Below, piece after piece: positions 43,985 to 53,600 of a DNA stretch of 58,547 nt. The first letter of the stretch is position 1, and the number at the start of each line of letters is the position of its first letter. The notes below the pieces were generated by a model. The model was not told the origin of the DNA, did not search any database, and saw only the letters and a program-made list of their open reading frames with translations. Origin of the DNA: Saprospiraceae bacterium. GTDB taxonomy: Bacteria; Bacteroidota; Bacteroidia; Chitinophagales; Saprospiraceae. Where the stretch lies: contig JARGNR010000036.1 of the NCBI GenBank assembly GCA_029212405.1, forward strand, positions 1 through 58,547. The letters are read 5' to 3'. Both the position numbers and the translations under genes were made by a program.

Positions 43985-44566
43985 ATGGGCGTATCAACCA
44001 ATTGCAAAATAGCAATGTATACCAAGGACAAGTCATTTATTAAAAAATATGATTTGGAAGGTAGAGCAGACGGTTTTATTTATGGATTACTAAATGATGG
44101 TGGAGCTACATTTGATCCCTCGAATTATGGGGAATTTACGGAGCATCAAATTGAGATTATGAAAGTGTATTTTGATAAAGAAAGCATGTCTGTTTCAGAA
44201 GGCTATGCCAGCGTGACATCGAATATTCAAGATCCTAAGGAATTGAAAAAAGTATGGATTAAAATAAGATCATCTGTTATTAAATCTTTCCATAGCGAGT
44301 TGAAATCATATAGAAGCGGTTTGTTGGAGCAAATTTCAGAAATGCAAGAGGAAATAAAAAAGTCCAATGAATCAAAATCTGGATTGTTCTCAAAAAAGGC
44401 AACGATCAAAATTGCTGAACCCAAAGTAAAAATGGATGAGCACAGGTTTGACAGAGTCTTATTCGATTATACATGGTCTTTAAATTCTATCTCTAAAATT
44501 ATTACGGGCTTGGAAATGGCGATAGCCGATGGTAATTTGGTCGAAATTACGGCCTCTGATTGGTAG
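43985..44566 (+). CDS. Hypothetical cytoplasmic protein
   Basis: A 193-residue soluble protein with no signal peptide or membrane segment and no recognised family. The N-terminal 110 residues look globular. The second half contains a long charged helix with probable coiled coil (LLEQISEMQEEIKKSNESK), then a basic stretch and a C-terminal helix ending TASDW. The ATG start has no Shine-Dalgarno, as is usual in this genome. The following gene begins about 65 bases later on the same strand. Confidence 0.5.
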   Translation: MGVSTNCKIAMYTKDKSFIKKYDLEGRADGFIYGLLNDGGATFDPSNYGEFTEHQIEIMKVYFDKESMSVSEGYASVTSNIQDPKELKKVWIKIRSSVIKSFHSELKSYRSGLLEQISEMQEEIKKSNESKSGLFSKKATIKIAEPKVKMDEHRFDRVLFDYTWSLNSISKIITGLEMAIADGNLVEITASDW

Positions 44567-44631
44567 AAAAAAATGATCCTCCTTCCTTAGTCGTTTATTA
44601 TCCCTATCTTAAACCTAATACAGAAACTAGC

Positions 44632-45462
44632 ATGATGCGACAGTTACTTTTAGTAGTTCTTTCTTTACTTTTCATCACTTCTGCATGGAGTAGAACAGTT
44701 TTTGTAGGATTAAATTCCAAGGAAATTGTCATTATGGAGTATTGGAAATTTGAAGATGGAATCGGAAGTCATGAAGCACTGATCTATAACCCTACGGACA
44801 CGGTTCAAGATATCGAGTTTAGAAAATACCATTACAACACCCAAAATTGGGTTCAACGTCTTTTTTCTAGAAATAAACTATATCAAATCAAAGGATTACA
44901 ATCCGGAGAGTATGTGTTATACAAAGACTTTAGGTCTAATATAATGGACAAGAGTAGCGGAACAATTGAAGTCCATATCAATAAAAAAAAGGTGGGATTG
45001 TATGGAGTGAATATTCATCCCAAAAGACCTGATCATACATGCAAGGAAGGAATTATAATTAACCAATCCGTAAACAGAGGTCAGGACCTTTTATTTGAAG
45101 CTATTTATGACCAATTGACTTTTGATCAGGATACGGAGTTAGCGGTAGAAATCAAATATATAGATACCAGCTTTCAAGAGATGGTCTTTCCATTACCAGG
45201 GGATGATAATCCTGACTCTATCCAGATGGACTTAATTGATTCTAATGATCTTATGGTCATGAAAACCATTGTTTACGCATTTAAAGTTTTTAGAGAGGAA
45301 GAATTGGGAAGATTGAAGGTCGCTTTTTCAAATATCAATTCGAAGACAAGATTGGCTGGGTTTACTAGTAATTTTACATCAAGGAATGCAATTGGATTTA
45401 TTCGATTTTATTTGCCGTATTGGCTTGATTTTAATGATGCGGATAGATATATTGAAAGTTAG
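44632..45462 (+). CDS. Hypothetical exported protein
   Basis: A 276-residue product starting at one of two adjacent ATGs (44632 or 44635). The N-terminus RQLLLVVLSLLFITSAWS is a signal peptide. The body is beta-rich, for example KFEDGIGSHEALIYNPT and DSFEIKY-like alternation around the middle, with one Cys. It is not recognised as any family. A longer frame upstream (from 44560) is unlikely because it has no start context and puts 24 residues before the signal. Confidence 0.5.
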   Translation: MMRQLLLVVLSLLFITSAWSRTVFVGLNSKEIVIMEYWKFEDGIGSHEALIYNPTDTVQDIEFRKYHYNTQNWVQRLFSRNKLYQIKGLQSGEYVLYKDFRSNIMDKSSGTIEVHINKKKVGLYGVNIHPKRPDHTCKEGIIINQSVNRGQDLLFEAIYDQLTFDQDTELAVEIKYIDTSFQEMVFPLPGDDNPDSIQMDLIDSNDLMVMKTIVYAFKVFREEELGRLKVAFSNINSKTRLAGFTSNFTSRNAIGFIRFYLPYWLDFNDADRYIES

Positions 45463-45678
45463 AATTATACTGTTTCGTGAGAAAGTAAATTGTTGTATAG
45501 AAAGAATAGTGCAGTATGATTTTAAAATTACAAGACCAAATGTAGATGAGGGTCAATTGTACCTGTAAGAATCGGGAATGGCTATTCAATAAAGGTGATT
45601 AATTGGAGTCAGATCTATGTCAATTCGGTGCTTTATAGCAAAATGAAGAGATTGATAAAATAAAAATGAAAAGAAATT

Positions 45679-46041
45679 ATGTTAACTTATATCCATCCAA
45701 AGTTGCCAATGCGTAACAAAAATACTACTAGAGCGTATTACATCAATCAGTTAGGGTTCAAAGAAGTTGGAAAAGTAGATTATGAAGGATATTTAATGGT
45801 AAAGTACGACAACATTGAAATCCACTTTTTTGAATTTAATGGATTAGATCCTAAGGAGAATTACGGGCAGGTGTACATTAGAACAGATGATATTGAAGCA
45901 TTTTATCAAGCATTGATCGATAGAAATGTATCTATTCATCCCAATGGAAAGTTAGCAAGTAAACCATGGGGACAAAAAGAGTTTGCACTGCTTGATCCAG
46001 ATAATAATTTATTGACATTTGGTCAAGATTTGAATGGATAG
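45679..46041 (+). CDS. VOC family / bleomycin-resistance-like protein
   Basis: A 120-residue vicinal oxygen chelate fold protein. LGFKEVGKVDYEGYLMVKYDNIEIHFFEF is the first beta-alpha-beta-beta-beta half, and GQVYIRTDDIEAFYQALIDRNV with GQKEFALLDPDNNLLTFGQ forms the second. These motifs match bleomycin-binding proteins and small glyoxalase-like proteins. Either sequestration of a small molecule or an enzymatic role is possible. Metal ligands are not obvious beyond the HFFEF and FALLDP strands. It stands alone, with gaps over 200 bases on both sides. Confidence 0.85.
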   Translation: MLTYIHPKLPMRNKNTTRAYYINQLGFKEVGKVDYEGYLMVKYDNIEIHFFEFNGLDPKENYGQVYIRTDDIEAFYQALIDRNVSIHPNGKLASKPWGQKEFALLDPDNNLLTFGQDLNG

Positions 46042-46312
46042 ACATCGATATGGACTTAGGCTCACACAGAGGTCAAAAGATTCTGTTCAAGATAATAGAT
46101 GACAGCGCAAACACAGAAAAGTAGGGCAATTTCAGTGTGTTCTCGATAAGATTTGACAAGATTGTACTTATAATTACTTCATTCATTTATCTCTGTTACT
46201 ACCTCTATGTTTTGGCAATATTAAAGCATCCTATCGATTCATGTCTAAAGATGAATATTGGTTTATTTTAGTTTTAAGTGATAGATTGTTCTCGATTAAA
46301 TAAAAACTGCAC

Positions 46313-47692
46313 ATGGATAAATTACAAATCATATTATTCGCACAGAATTTTGTCAACGAATTTGATAAGCTGGGTATTGATCTGGATTATTCAGTACAAA
46401 GTTTGGAGAATGTAGAATCCTATATTTCGAAAACAATTATGTCTTCCAAACCGAAGACAAAATCATATTTTAACGAAGATACCGAAACGAAAGCTGTGGA
46501 ATTGGGCGCTTATTTGGGGGAAGTAATTCGAAGAAATAGTAAAGCTGTTCGTTGGAAGAACGCAGATGTAGAATCTCCACTTGAAGTGGCATTAGAGTCG
46601 GCAGATGGATCCGTTTTCTTTGTCATAAATAAGGCATACAAGAGAATCAAAAATGGAGAGGAAGATAATATTTTTTATTTCGCTCGTGTGATACTCAAAG
46701 AACTACAAAAAAGTGAAAAAGCGATTCCAACTGATTTTTTTGATGAAGAAGATCTAAGAATCAATACCTATGGAAATTCACCTTTGACAATCTACTCCAC
46801 AGCGATAGATAATTATGGTGGTATTGTTTACAATATATACTTTGAGAACGGCTTGTGGTATTTTTCAAGTTCTGAGGAAAATGAAAGACATTCTATTTCT
46901 TTAGATAGTCCTTACCTGTTTTTAGAAGAAGTGAAATTAAAGCACCCAGAATTCGCTTCACTGCTCCATTCAAAGAATAAACTAAGAATTATTAGGCTAG
47001 AAAATGGGACATATAGGGCACAGAAAGAACATAAGTCCTTATTGTATGATAGTCACACAATTCCAGAATATCAAGGTGATATGCAATTGAATATCTTCCG
47101 ATGGATACGGTTTAATTTCAAACATGTGATGAAATCACTTTCTTTTTTGATCATCAGTGGTGTGTTAATGATTAAAATACACTGGGTTTTTGCCTTCGTT
47201 TTTATTGGTTCTCTTCTGTATAATATTTGGTATTGGATTCATACATTTAATCGTTTTAAAGGAGGAGATGTGAATCTTGGAAAGGTGATTTCATTGCGAC
47301 CTACCTTAGTTGCTGTAGCTTCAGATATGAGGAAATACAGTGGTGATTATCCAATCTTAAAGATAGTCGAGACTAAACTACCAAAAACAGATATGGAGTT
47401 GGACAAAATTATTCCAACTATTGCTTTGTACAATGATAATCCTCATGGATACCCATTTTGGGCAGAGTTTCACCCAGTTCCCGTGAGTCAAGGTATTGGA
47501 GATAGAAATCATATTGACCAAATGTTGTCCAATTTTTCTCAGTCAAAAATTGATACGTTGAACGATTACATTGAAAAAACAAAAACATATCAGACGGGTA
47601 TCTATAAAGTTGATGAGGAAACGTCAAATTGGGCGAATTATAAACATATCGATCTTTCTAAAGGTATTAATATGGAAAAACCTTTTGAGTAG
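46313..47692 (+). CDS. Hypothetical membrane-associated protein
   Basis: A 459-residue protein with a soluble N-terminal half of 260 residues, a pair of transmembrane helices near residues 270-310 (SLSFLIISGVLMIKIHWVFAFVFIGSLLYNIWYWI), then a cytoplasmic-looking tail. The N-terminal ELGAYLGEVIRRNSKAVRW is reminiscent of small bacterial domains of unknown function, perhaps DUF3806-like, but I would not name it. There is no signal peptide. It is a single gene between long gaps, followed by a 700-base non-coding stretch. Confidence 0.55.
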   Translation: MDKLQIILFAQNFVNEFDKLGIDLDYSVQSLENVESYISKTIMSSKPKTKSYFNEDTETKAVELGAYLGEVIRRNSKAVRWKNADVESPLEVALESADGSVFFVINKAYKRIKNGEEDNIFYFARVILKELQKSEKAIPTDFFDEEDLRINTYGNSPLTIYSTAIDNYGGIVYNIYFENGLWYFSSSEENERHSISLDSPYLFLEEVKLKHPEFASLLHSKNKLRIIRLENGTYRAQKEHKSLLYDSHTIPEYQGDMQLNIFRWIRFNFKHVMKSLSFLIISGVLMIKIHWVFAFVFIGSLLYNIWYWIHTFNRFKGGDVNLGKVISLRPTLVAVASDMRKYSGDYPILKIVETKLPKTDMELDKIIPTIALYNDNPHGYPFWAEFHPVPVSQGIGDRNHIDQMLSNFSQSKIDTLNDYIEKTKTYQTGIYKVDEETSNWANYKHIDLSKGINMEKPFE

Positions 47693-48399
47693 TCGTATTA
47701 TACTGATAGGAATTTAAATGTTTTTTGCATAAATGGCTGCCCTCCAATAAAATCAGTTTTTACTACATAGGGAAATAATTCTTTTACTTTTATACGTCGT
47801 CCGTATCAGATGTATTGGACATTGCAAACAACCCATCTCGATGTAAATGGGGAAATTGAAGAGTAAGGCCCTAAATTTAATTCATGTCTAACCGTGCTAT
47901 AAAATGCGCTAAACATAGAAGGGTGGCTTGTCTATTTACGTGGGAATGGGGTGAAGCAATAGCTGATAAGAGAAGGAACTCCACTAAGTCGGAGCAGGCA
48001 TCGTAAGTGTTGGGTGGCTTTAGGCCGTCCAGCGAAGACAAAGGTGAATTGGAAAATAATTTCCCCGTTTTTTCGTGAAGTATCGCAAAATCGAGGAATT
48101 CCATCAGAAATAAGATGGCTTAAAGTACTAATAATCATTGTAAATTATGAATATCCCTAAATGAACTGAAGGCTAACCCATGACACATTATGCATTGCAA
48201 ATTGCATGAATTATGAATAGTAAATTCTAATTTCTCGGGTAGTGCACTTGATGTATACCCTAGTTTTTCTTTTTACTCACTCAATATTTTGGTTTGTAGG
48301 CTGTAGAAGTAATAATCCATTTAAAAAGATCTGACTGAATTAAAGTCAGATCTTTTTAAAGAACAGTATGTTGCGTTCAGCCATTTATTAATGTGCCTC
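47693..48399. other. Long gene-free stretch with a G+C-richer core
   Basis: No supported gene lies on either strand. The segment about 47870-48125 is richer in G+C than its flanks and contains AGTCGGAGCAGGCATCG and GGCCGTCCAGCGAAGAC. Three short overlapping frames exist there, none with recognisable homology or neighbours. It may be a relic of a mobile element. A strong terminator-like hairpin closes the stretch at 48321-48359. Confidence 0.5.
48321..48359. terminator. Perfect 16-bp hairpin terminator, usable in both directions
   Basis: The left arm TTAAAAAGATCTGACT (48321-48336) is exactly complementary to AGTCAGATCTTTTTAA (48344-48359), with a seven-base loop. T-runs end the stem on both strands. 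It sits 40 bases past the stop of the leftward gene at 48400-49077 and would end that transcript; in the other direction it would stop read-through from the rightward gene ending at 47692. Confidence 0.8.
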
Positions 48400-49077
48400 T
48401 TACCCATTCAAAGCCATAGGCAATACAGCATCAACAGATTTTTGGATGGCCAGTTTAAGAGCGGAGGTGATTTGTCCTGCCAGCTCGGTATTAACTTTTT
48501 CAGTTATTTTACTGATTACACTATTAAGTAAATCATCAAATTTACCCAAGCCTCCTTCGATATGGATGGTGTTTTCTCCCAAGTGCCATTTCAACTCATT
48601 CAGATGAAAGTCTTTTATCTCTAGTTTAGATAAGGACCCTATGACAAATTCAGCTGATCCAGAAAGTGTACTTCCAGAATCGGTGAGTTCTGCTTCAATA
48701 GATTCACTATGAGAAATTTTCTTTCCAAATATCTCCGCTTTAGCAGAGAGTTTTCCATCTGCTTCTATCGTCAAATCTTGTGAAAATTTAATGGAGAAAC
48801 TACCTGCAGCAGTAGAGTCTTCATCAGAAAATGGATGGAAATCTCCGTCTGTAAAGGTGATGCTTTCAATTTGCAGACTGCTCAATCCTCTAAGGTTGAC
48901 TAAGCCCATTGAAACGATAGCTTCGGCTCCTGCAAATTTTCCTAAAGATTCTTCAAAGTGAACTACATGTTGGTAGGGATCGAGTCCTTTCTGCTGGATT
49001 GCTTTTGTGATTTTTCGATTAATTGTGGGCAAAGCGGCTTTTAACGCTTCATTAGCGATACTTGTACCTAATGACAT
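48400..49077 (-). CDS. Hypothetical protein, possible TULIP-like lipid-binding fold
   Basis: A 225-residue protein without a signal peptide or membrane segment. Its architecture is an N-terminal amphipathic helix (SIANEALKAALPTINRKI), a long strand-rich centre with alternating hydrophobic residues (IVSMGLVNLRGLSSLQIESI, FSIKFSQDLTIEADGKL), and a long C-terminal amphipathic helix (FDDLLNSVISKI to LKLAIQKSVDAVLP). This helix-sheet-helix plan, with LVNLRGLSSLQ early and GGLGKFDDLL late, resembles eukaryotic TULIP proteins of the group 7 mite allergen or takeout type. The comparison is from memory and unproved. The ATG at 49077 fits; a frame extension to 49140 adds nothing recognisable. A terminator follows directly. 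Confidence 0.55.
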   Translation of the reverse strand: MSLGTSIANEALKAALPTINRKITKAIQQKGLDPYQHVVHFEESLGKFAGAEAIVSMGLVNLRGLSSLQIESITFTDGDFHPFSDEDSTAAGSFSIKFSQDLTIEADGKLSAKAEIFGKKISHSESIEAELTDSGSTLSGSAEFVIGSLSKLEIKDFHLNELKWHLGENTIHIEGGLGKFDDLLNSVISKITEKVNTELAGQITSALKLAIQKSVDAVLPMALNG

Positions 49078-49299
49078 TTTTAACTTGTTTGGTTTTTTAA
49101 GGATTCGAAAAAGATAGTGGGTTAAACTAATTGAAGTCAATTACTTGAAATCGTTGACCTCCTTCTTCGAATTTATTTTCACTTAAATGTAATCTTTATT
49201 CTTAAAAGAAATGGAAAGTACAGTAGATTTTTAATATTAATGCAATACTTTAGAATAACGGTTAGTTCTGTGAGGAACGAATAGAGAGAGAGGAATTAT

Positions 49300-49329
49300 T
49301 TCAATATACTTTCGGGAAAGTATATTGAA
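49300..49329. repeat. 14-bp inverted repeat with a 2-base centre
   Basis: TTCAATATACTTTC at 49300-49313 pairs exactly with GAAAGTATATTGAA at 49316-49329, separated by GG. There is no downstream T-run, so an operator or cruciform site is as likely as a terminator. Confidence 0.8.
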
Positions 49330-49340
49330 TAGAAACAGAA

Positions 49341-49359
49341 TGATTGAAATTTTCAATCA
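49341..49359. repeat. 9-bp inverted repeat with a 1-base centre
   Basis: TGATTGAAA (49341-49349), a central T, then TTTCAATCA (49351-49359) form a perfect near-palindrome 11 bases to the right of the 14-bp one. Both palindromes contain TTGAA/TTCAA cores. The shape fits a dimeric regulator site. Confidence 0.7.
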
Positions 49360-49457
49360 GAATTTCAGTTATTTATAATTCGTAGTAAAAGATAATTCAA
49401 AGCATTTAATTCCTAGAATAAATAGTATGTATTTTAAGTAAATGCCATAAGCCAGCC

Positions 49458-50492
49458 ATGAAATTCAAAACGAAATATAAACTTTCAAGTCAGATAATCT
49501 ATGGCATAGGTAGTGTTGGGTTTTCAGTCCTTGCTTGGTTTTCATCTCAACCACTATTCCAACATCGGTATATTCAAATAATCCCATTTGTTGTGGTAGG
49601 TTTGTTTATATTTTTTGCACTAGCTTCAATGTATTATTTTTTCAAAAATAAACAAGTAGAGATCGAAAAAGGGGTACTGAAACTATCTTCATTTTTTGGA
49701 TTTGTCAAGAGGGAATATCGCATCTCTGATATTCGATATTTTACCTATAAAGAAAGAAGCAGTAAATACATTGATTGGGAAGAATTGGATCTGTATTTTG
49801 ATCACGGTAAAGTAAGGTTTTACTCCTCCCACTTTAAGTACCAAGAGTATACTCAGCTTAAAGATATCCTAACCAGAGGGAAGAAAGAAAATATAGAAAA
49901 GAAAAGAATACATCTTAATGAAAACACTAAATACATCGGAATAGGTTTTTTGGTTGCTGGCGGTTTGTTTGTTTTAATTGCCATAAACCAAGACAAAAGT
50001 GGAACAGTAGAAGTGAAGGAAGAAAATACGGTATGGATTGAAGGAAATATAGTTCACGATCCTAAAATTAGAACTGGAAGTAAAAGAAAGAAATCGTTAA
50101 CCATTGAATTGGATCAGTTTGTAGATTTTAGATTTGAATTAAATGGCCAAGAAATAAAGCCTTTACGATCGACCGAACTTTTAAAAGATGTAAGAAAAGG
50201 GGATGCTATTCAAATTAGAATCTGGAAAGAGAGCTACTCCAAAAAAATCGCAAAAACAGAGGAATTGACCTTTTCTGATAAGCACTTTTCTTATCCTACT
50301 ATTGATATTTTGGGAATATCTGCATCAGGAAAAGATTACCTTCCAATGAAAGCAGTAAATGAGGTGAGAGAAAATTTTCATACACGAGGAAATTATTATG
50401 GACTAATAGTAGTCGCTTCTTTAATTGTTGGAGTAGGATTGCTATTCATTTATATGAGTTACGATGAAAGCATGGACAGTACCAGTAGTTAA
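49458..50492 (+). CDS. Membrane protein with a PH-like domain
   Basis: A 344-residue protein with two N-terminal helices (IIYGIGSVGFSVLAWFSS; IIPFVVVGLFIFFALASMYYFF) and then a soluble section with the pattern VEIEKGVLKLSSFFGFVKREYRISDIRYF, which resembles bacterial PH-like (bPH2/DUF304-type) domains. A third helix (YIGIGFLVAGGLFVLIAI) near residue 160 and a fourth at the C-terminus (LIVVASLIVGVGLLFIYM) flank a second soluble domain (residues 180-310). No specific role is assigned. It converges on the SNF2 helicase gene with a 200-base gap. Confidence 0.6.
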   Translation: MKFKTKYKLSSQIIYGIGSVGFSVLAWFSSQPLFQHRYIQIIPFVVVGLFIFFALASMYYFFKNKQVEIEKGVLKLSSFFGFVKREYRISDIRYFTYKERSSKYIDWEELDLYFDHGKVRFYSSHFKYQEYTQLKDILTRGKKENIEKKRIHLNENTKYIGIGFLVAGGLFVLIAINQDKSGTVEVKEENTVWIEGNIVHDPKIRTGSKRKKSLTIELDQFVDFRFELNGQEIKPLRSTELLKDVRKGDAIQIRIWKESYSKKIAKTEELTFSDKHFSYPTIDILGISASGKDYLPMKAVNEVRENFHTRGNYYGLIVVASLIVGVGLLFIYMSYDESMDSTSS

Positions 50493-50693
50493 GTAAATAT
50501 CTGTATTGCAGTATTCCAGTTATTGTTTCGCTAGAAAATAGTAGGATATACTAAATACTAAGCTTGTTTTCAAAGTGCTACTTTAGAATTGACAAAAATT
50601 GTTCGCGTCATAATTCCTCACCATATTGGCTAAAGAATACTTGCTCATTTCTAGTAACAGTTACTGGAAATAGTGAAAATTCTAAATTGCATC

Positions 50694-53600
50694 CTATGAA
50701 AACAAGGCCATAATATCATCCTGTGTCAACGACTTCATAAAGCTTTCTTCCACTTGAATAATGTCCTTCGCCATTTTACGTTTTTTCTGCTGCAAGATTT
50801 GAATCTTCTCTTCAATCGAGTCCTTACAGATCATACGATAGGCAAATACATGATTTTCCTGGCCGATTCTATGTGCTCTGTCAATGGCTTGTGTTTCCGC
50901 TGCAGGGTTCCACCATGGATCAATCAAGAAGACATAATCCGCTGAAGCCAAATTCAATCCTACACCACCCGCCTTCAAACTCAATAAGAAGATACGATAC
51001 TCATCATTGTTGTTGAAGGTATCTACTACTTGCTTACGATCTCTGGTTGAGCCATCAAGATAGGAATAGGGTATCTGAGCAGCTTCTACCTTCTCTCTTA
51101 TCAAAGCAAGCATGGAAGTAAATTGAGAAATGACCAATACCTTATGTCCAGGAATCAATTCTGTCAATCGTTCCATCAATACATCAATCTTCACGGACTC
51201 ATTCGGGTAGTCTTGGTCTTCGTTCAGTAAGGCTGGACTATTGCATATTTGTCTTAATTTCAACAGTGCCTCGATCACAAACATTTTAGACCGTTGTATG
51301 CCGTTTTCGCTGATTTTCTGACTGACATAGTCTTTGTATCGTTGCACAAACGCATCGTAAATCACCCGTTGTTTTGCAGTCATCTCTACATGGATGATGC
51401 TCTCCGTTTTTGGAGGTAAGTCTTTGGCAACTTGTTCTTTGGTTCTTCTGAGCAAGAAAGGCTTAACCAATTTACGCAGCTCCATAGAAACCGCTTGATT
51501 GCCATAAACATCAATCGGTTCAGCAAAGTGCATTTTAAACTGAGTGCTGGAACCAAAAAAGCCCGGATTGATAAAGTTGAATTGAGCATATAAATCGAAG
51601 GTCTGATTTTCGATTGGAGTACCCGTCATCACGATTTTATTGTTTGATTTGATCAAACGCATTGCTTTATACCTCTTGCTCGTCGGGTTTTTGATGGCTT
51701 GAGACTCATCCAAAACACAATAGGAGAAATGGTGGAGCATGATGTCTTCAATATCGTTGGTGACCGTACCATAAGTAGATAAAATCACATCGTATTTATC
51801 GAAGTTTTTTAACTCTAATTTCCGCTTGTTTCCATGATAAATCAAATAGGTAATCGTAGGACAAAACTTATTAATCTCATCTTCCCAGTTAAACAGTAAG
51901 GACTTAGGAAGAACGATCAAATTTGTCTTTTTCTCTTCTTGTTTTTTGTGGGCCAAGAAGGTCAATACCTGTAAGGTTTTTCCCAGACCCATATCATCTG
52001 CCAAACATCCACCAAAACCAAAGTCATCTAAGAATTTTAACCAATAAAACCCTTGTTTTTGATATGGTCGCAATTCTGCATGAATTGTATCTGGAATTGG
52101 GACTTCTTCTATATTATCAAAGTCGAGTAATAAGCGTTTTCGATAGTCAATTTCCATCTTCAGCTGCTCGTCGTTGATTTCATCAAATAGAGAATCAATC
52201 AGATTGAATTTCATTTTGCTGATCAACAGTTTCCCATCTACAACATCACTATTTCTGAAAATAGCCGATAATCGATCAATCCATTCTTCAGGGAGTAAAC
52301 CCTGGGTACCATCTGCTAGTTTTACAGTCGTACTATTGTTGAGAATGGCATCTCTCAGTGCTTTCATTTCCACAGAAATATCTCCAAAAGACATATCAAC
52401 ATCACCTTCAAACCAATCAATTCCTGAACTGAGGCTAATATTTACTTTCGCCTGGTTGGGATTGTAGTTGATCTTCTCCAGGTTTTCGTACCCTGTGATA
52501 TGAATGTCTTGTTCTTTGCAATATTTGTACAATTCAAATATCCATGGAGTATTGATGACTGAATCCAGATGTTTGTAGAAGAACCCTAGGTGTTTTTGAC
52601 TTTCAAAATCAGGATCAAAAGTAGATATAGACTGAATAAATTCATCTTCCATCGCTTGATCCCTTTTGATTAGGATGAGCTTTTCTGAACCTGAAATGTT
52701 TTCAGCATCCATAACAGGACGGTATTTTTTTTCGTCCTCGTATTTGATGAAAGGTTGAATGATCAAGCTATTTCCACTTTCAGCCAAATCGATACTTTTC
52801 TCCATCGGTTGGATTTCCAACTCTTCTATACCCAAATGCTCTCCTTTGAATTCCATTTTTGCCACATGGGACAATTTCCCTACTTGCTGGTGAAATGATT
52901 CTTTGGATTTAATGGAGTATTTAAGGATGGGACGCTCAATCAACAATTGAATCAATCGACTGGCTCGTAAGCTTTCGATGATATAAAACTGATTATTGTG
53001 AAAAAGGAGCAAGGAATTGATCTCTCCATCCAGGCTCTTGATCGCCACCTCCTGGTCTCCAAATAGAATGAAGCCTTCCATTACGTATTGGGCATTGTTA
53101 GACCTTGCTTTGATCAATACCTTGGCAGGTGTTTCAGCAATCTCTACATTACGCATATCGGCTCTTCGGAAACTAAATTTTTCCTTCATGAAGTACAACG
53201 GTACTTGCCTCAAGGTCTCCAAATGCTTAGTCAAAAGATTGAGCATTTTAGGATGTACCGTATCTGGAAATTGATTGTTGTAGAGACTTCTTACTTTCTC
53301 ATAATCCAAATAGATACTCCTAAGAGAGGGACTGATCAGTGAAGGGTCATCCACACTTTGAACACTGCTTACTATTTTCTCACTCTTCTTATTCGATTTA
53401 CCCATGATGACGTGCAATCGAATAGGAGTAGAATCCGATTTATTATCCAAATAAATAGCTATTCCTTGCAGATTATCATCTGTATTCTCAGTTTCATTAA
53501 TGGCATTGTACGGAGAAGTTTCATTGATTTGTTCCAATTTTTTGATCAAAAAGAGGTGATCTGAATAGGAAACCAAATCTTTGTCTTTGGGCATGTATTC

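Larger units (their letters stand above)
49078..49457. other. Divergent intergenic region with two palindromes
   Basis: No gene. It separates the leftward hypothetical gene from a rightward membrane protein. Its right half contains two perfect inverted repeats (49300-49329 and 49341-49359), annotated separately. Nothing else stands out. Confidence 0.6.

Noticed and set aside
47877-48138. Two leftward frames of 68-75 codons in the gene-free stretch
   Set aside because: They overlap each other in different frames, have no start context and no similarity that I can recognise.
48321-48359. Reading the hairpin as an inserted element end
   Set aside because: The perfect stem with T-runs on both strands just after a stop codon is explained by a terminator; no partner end was found.
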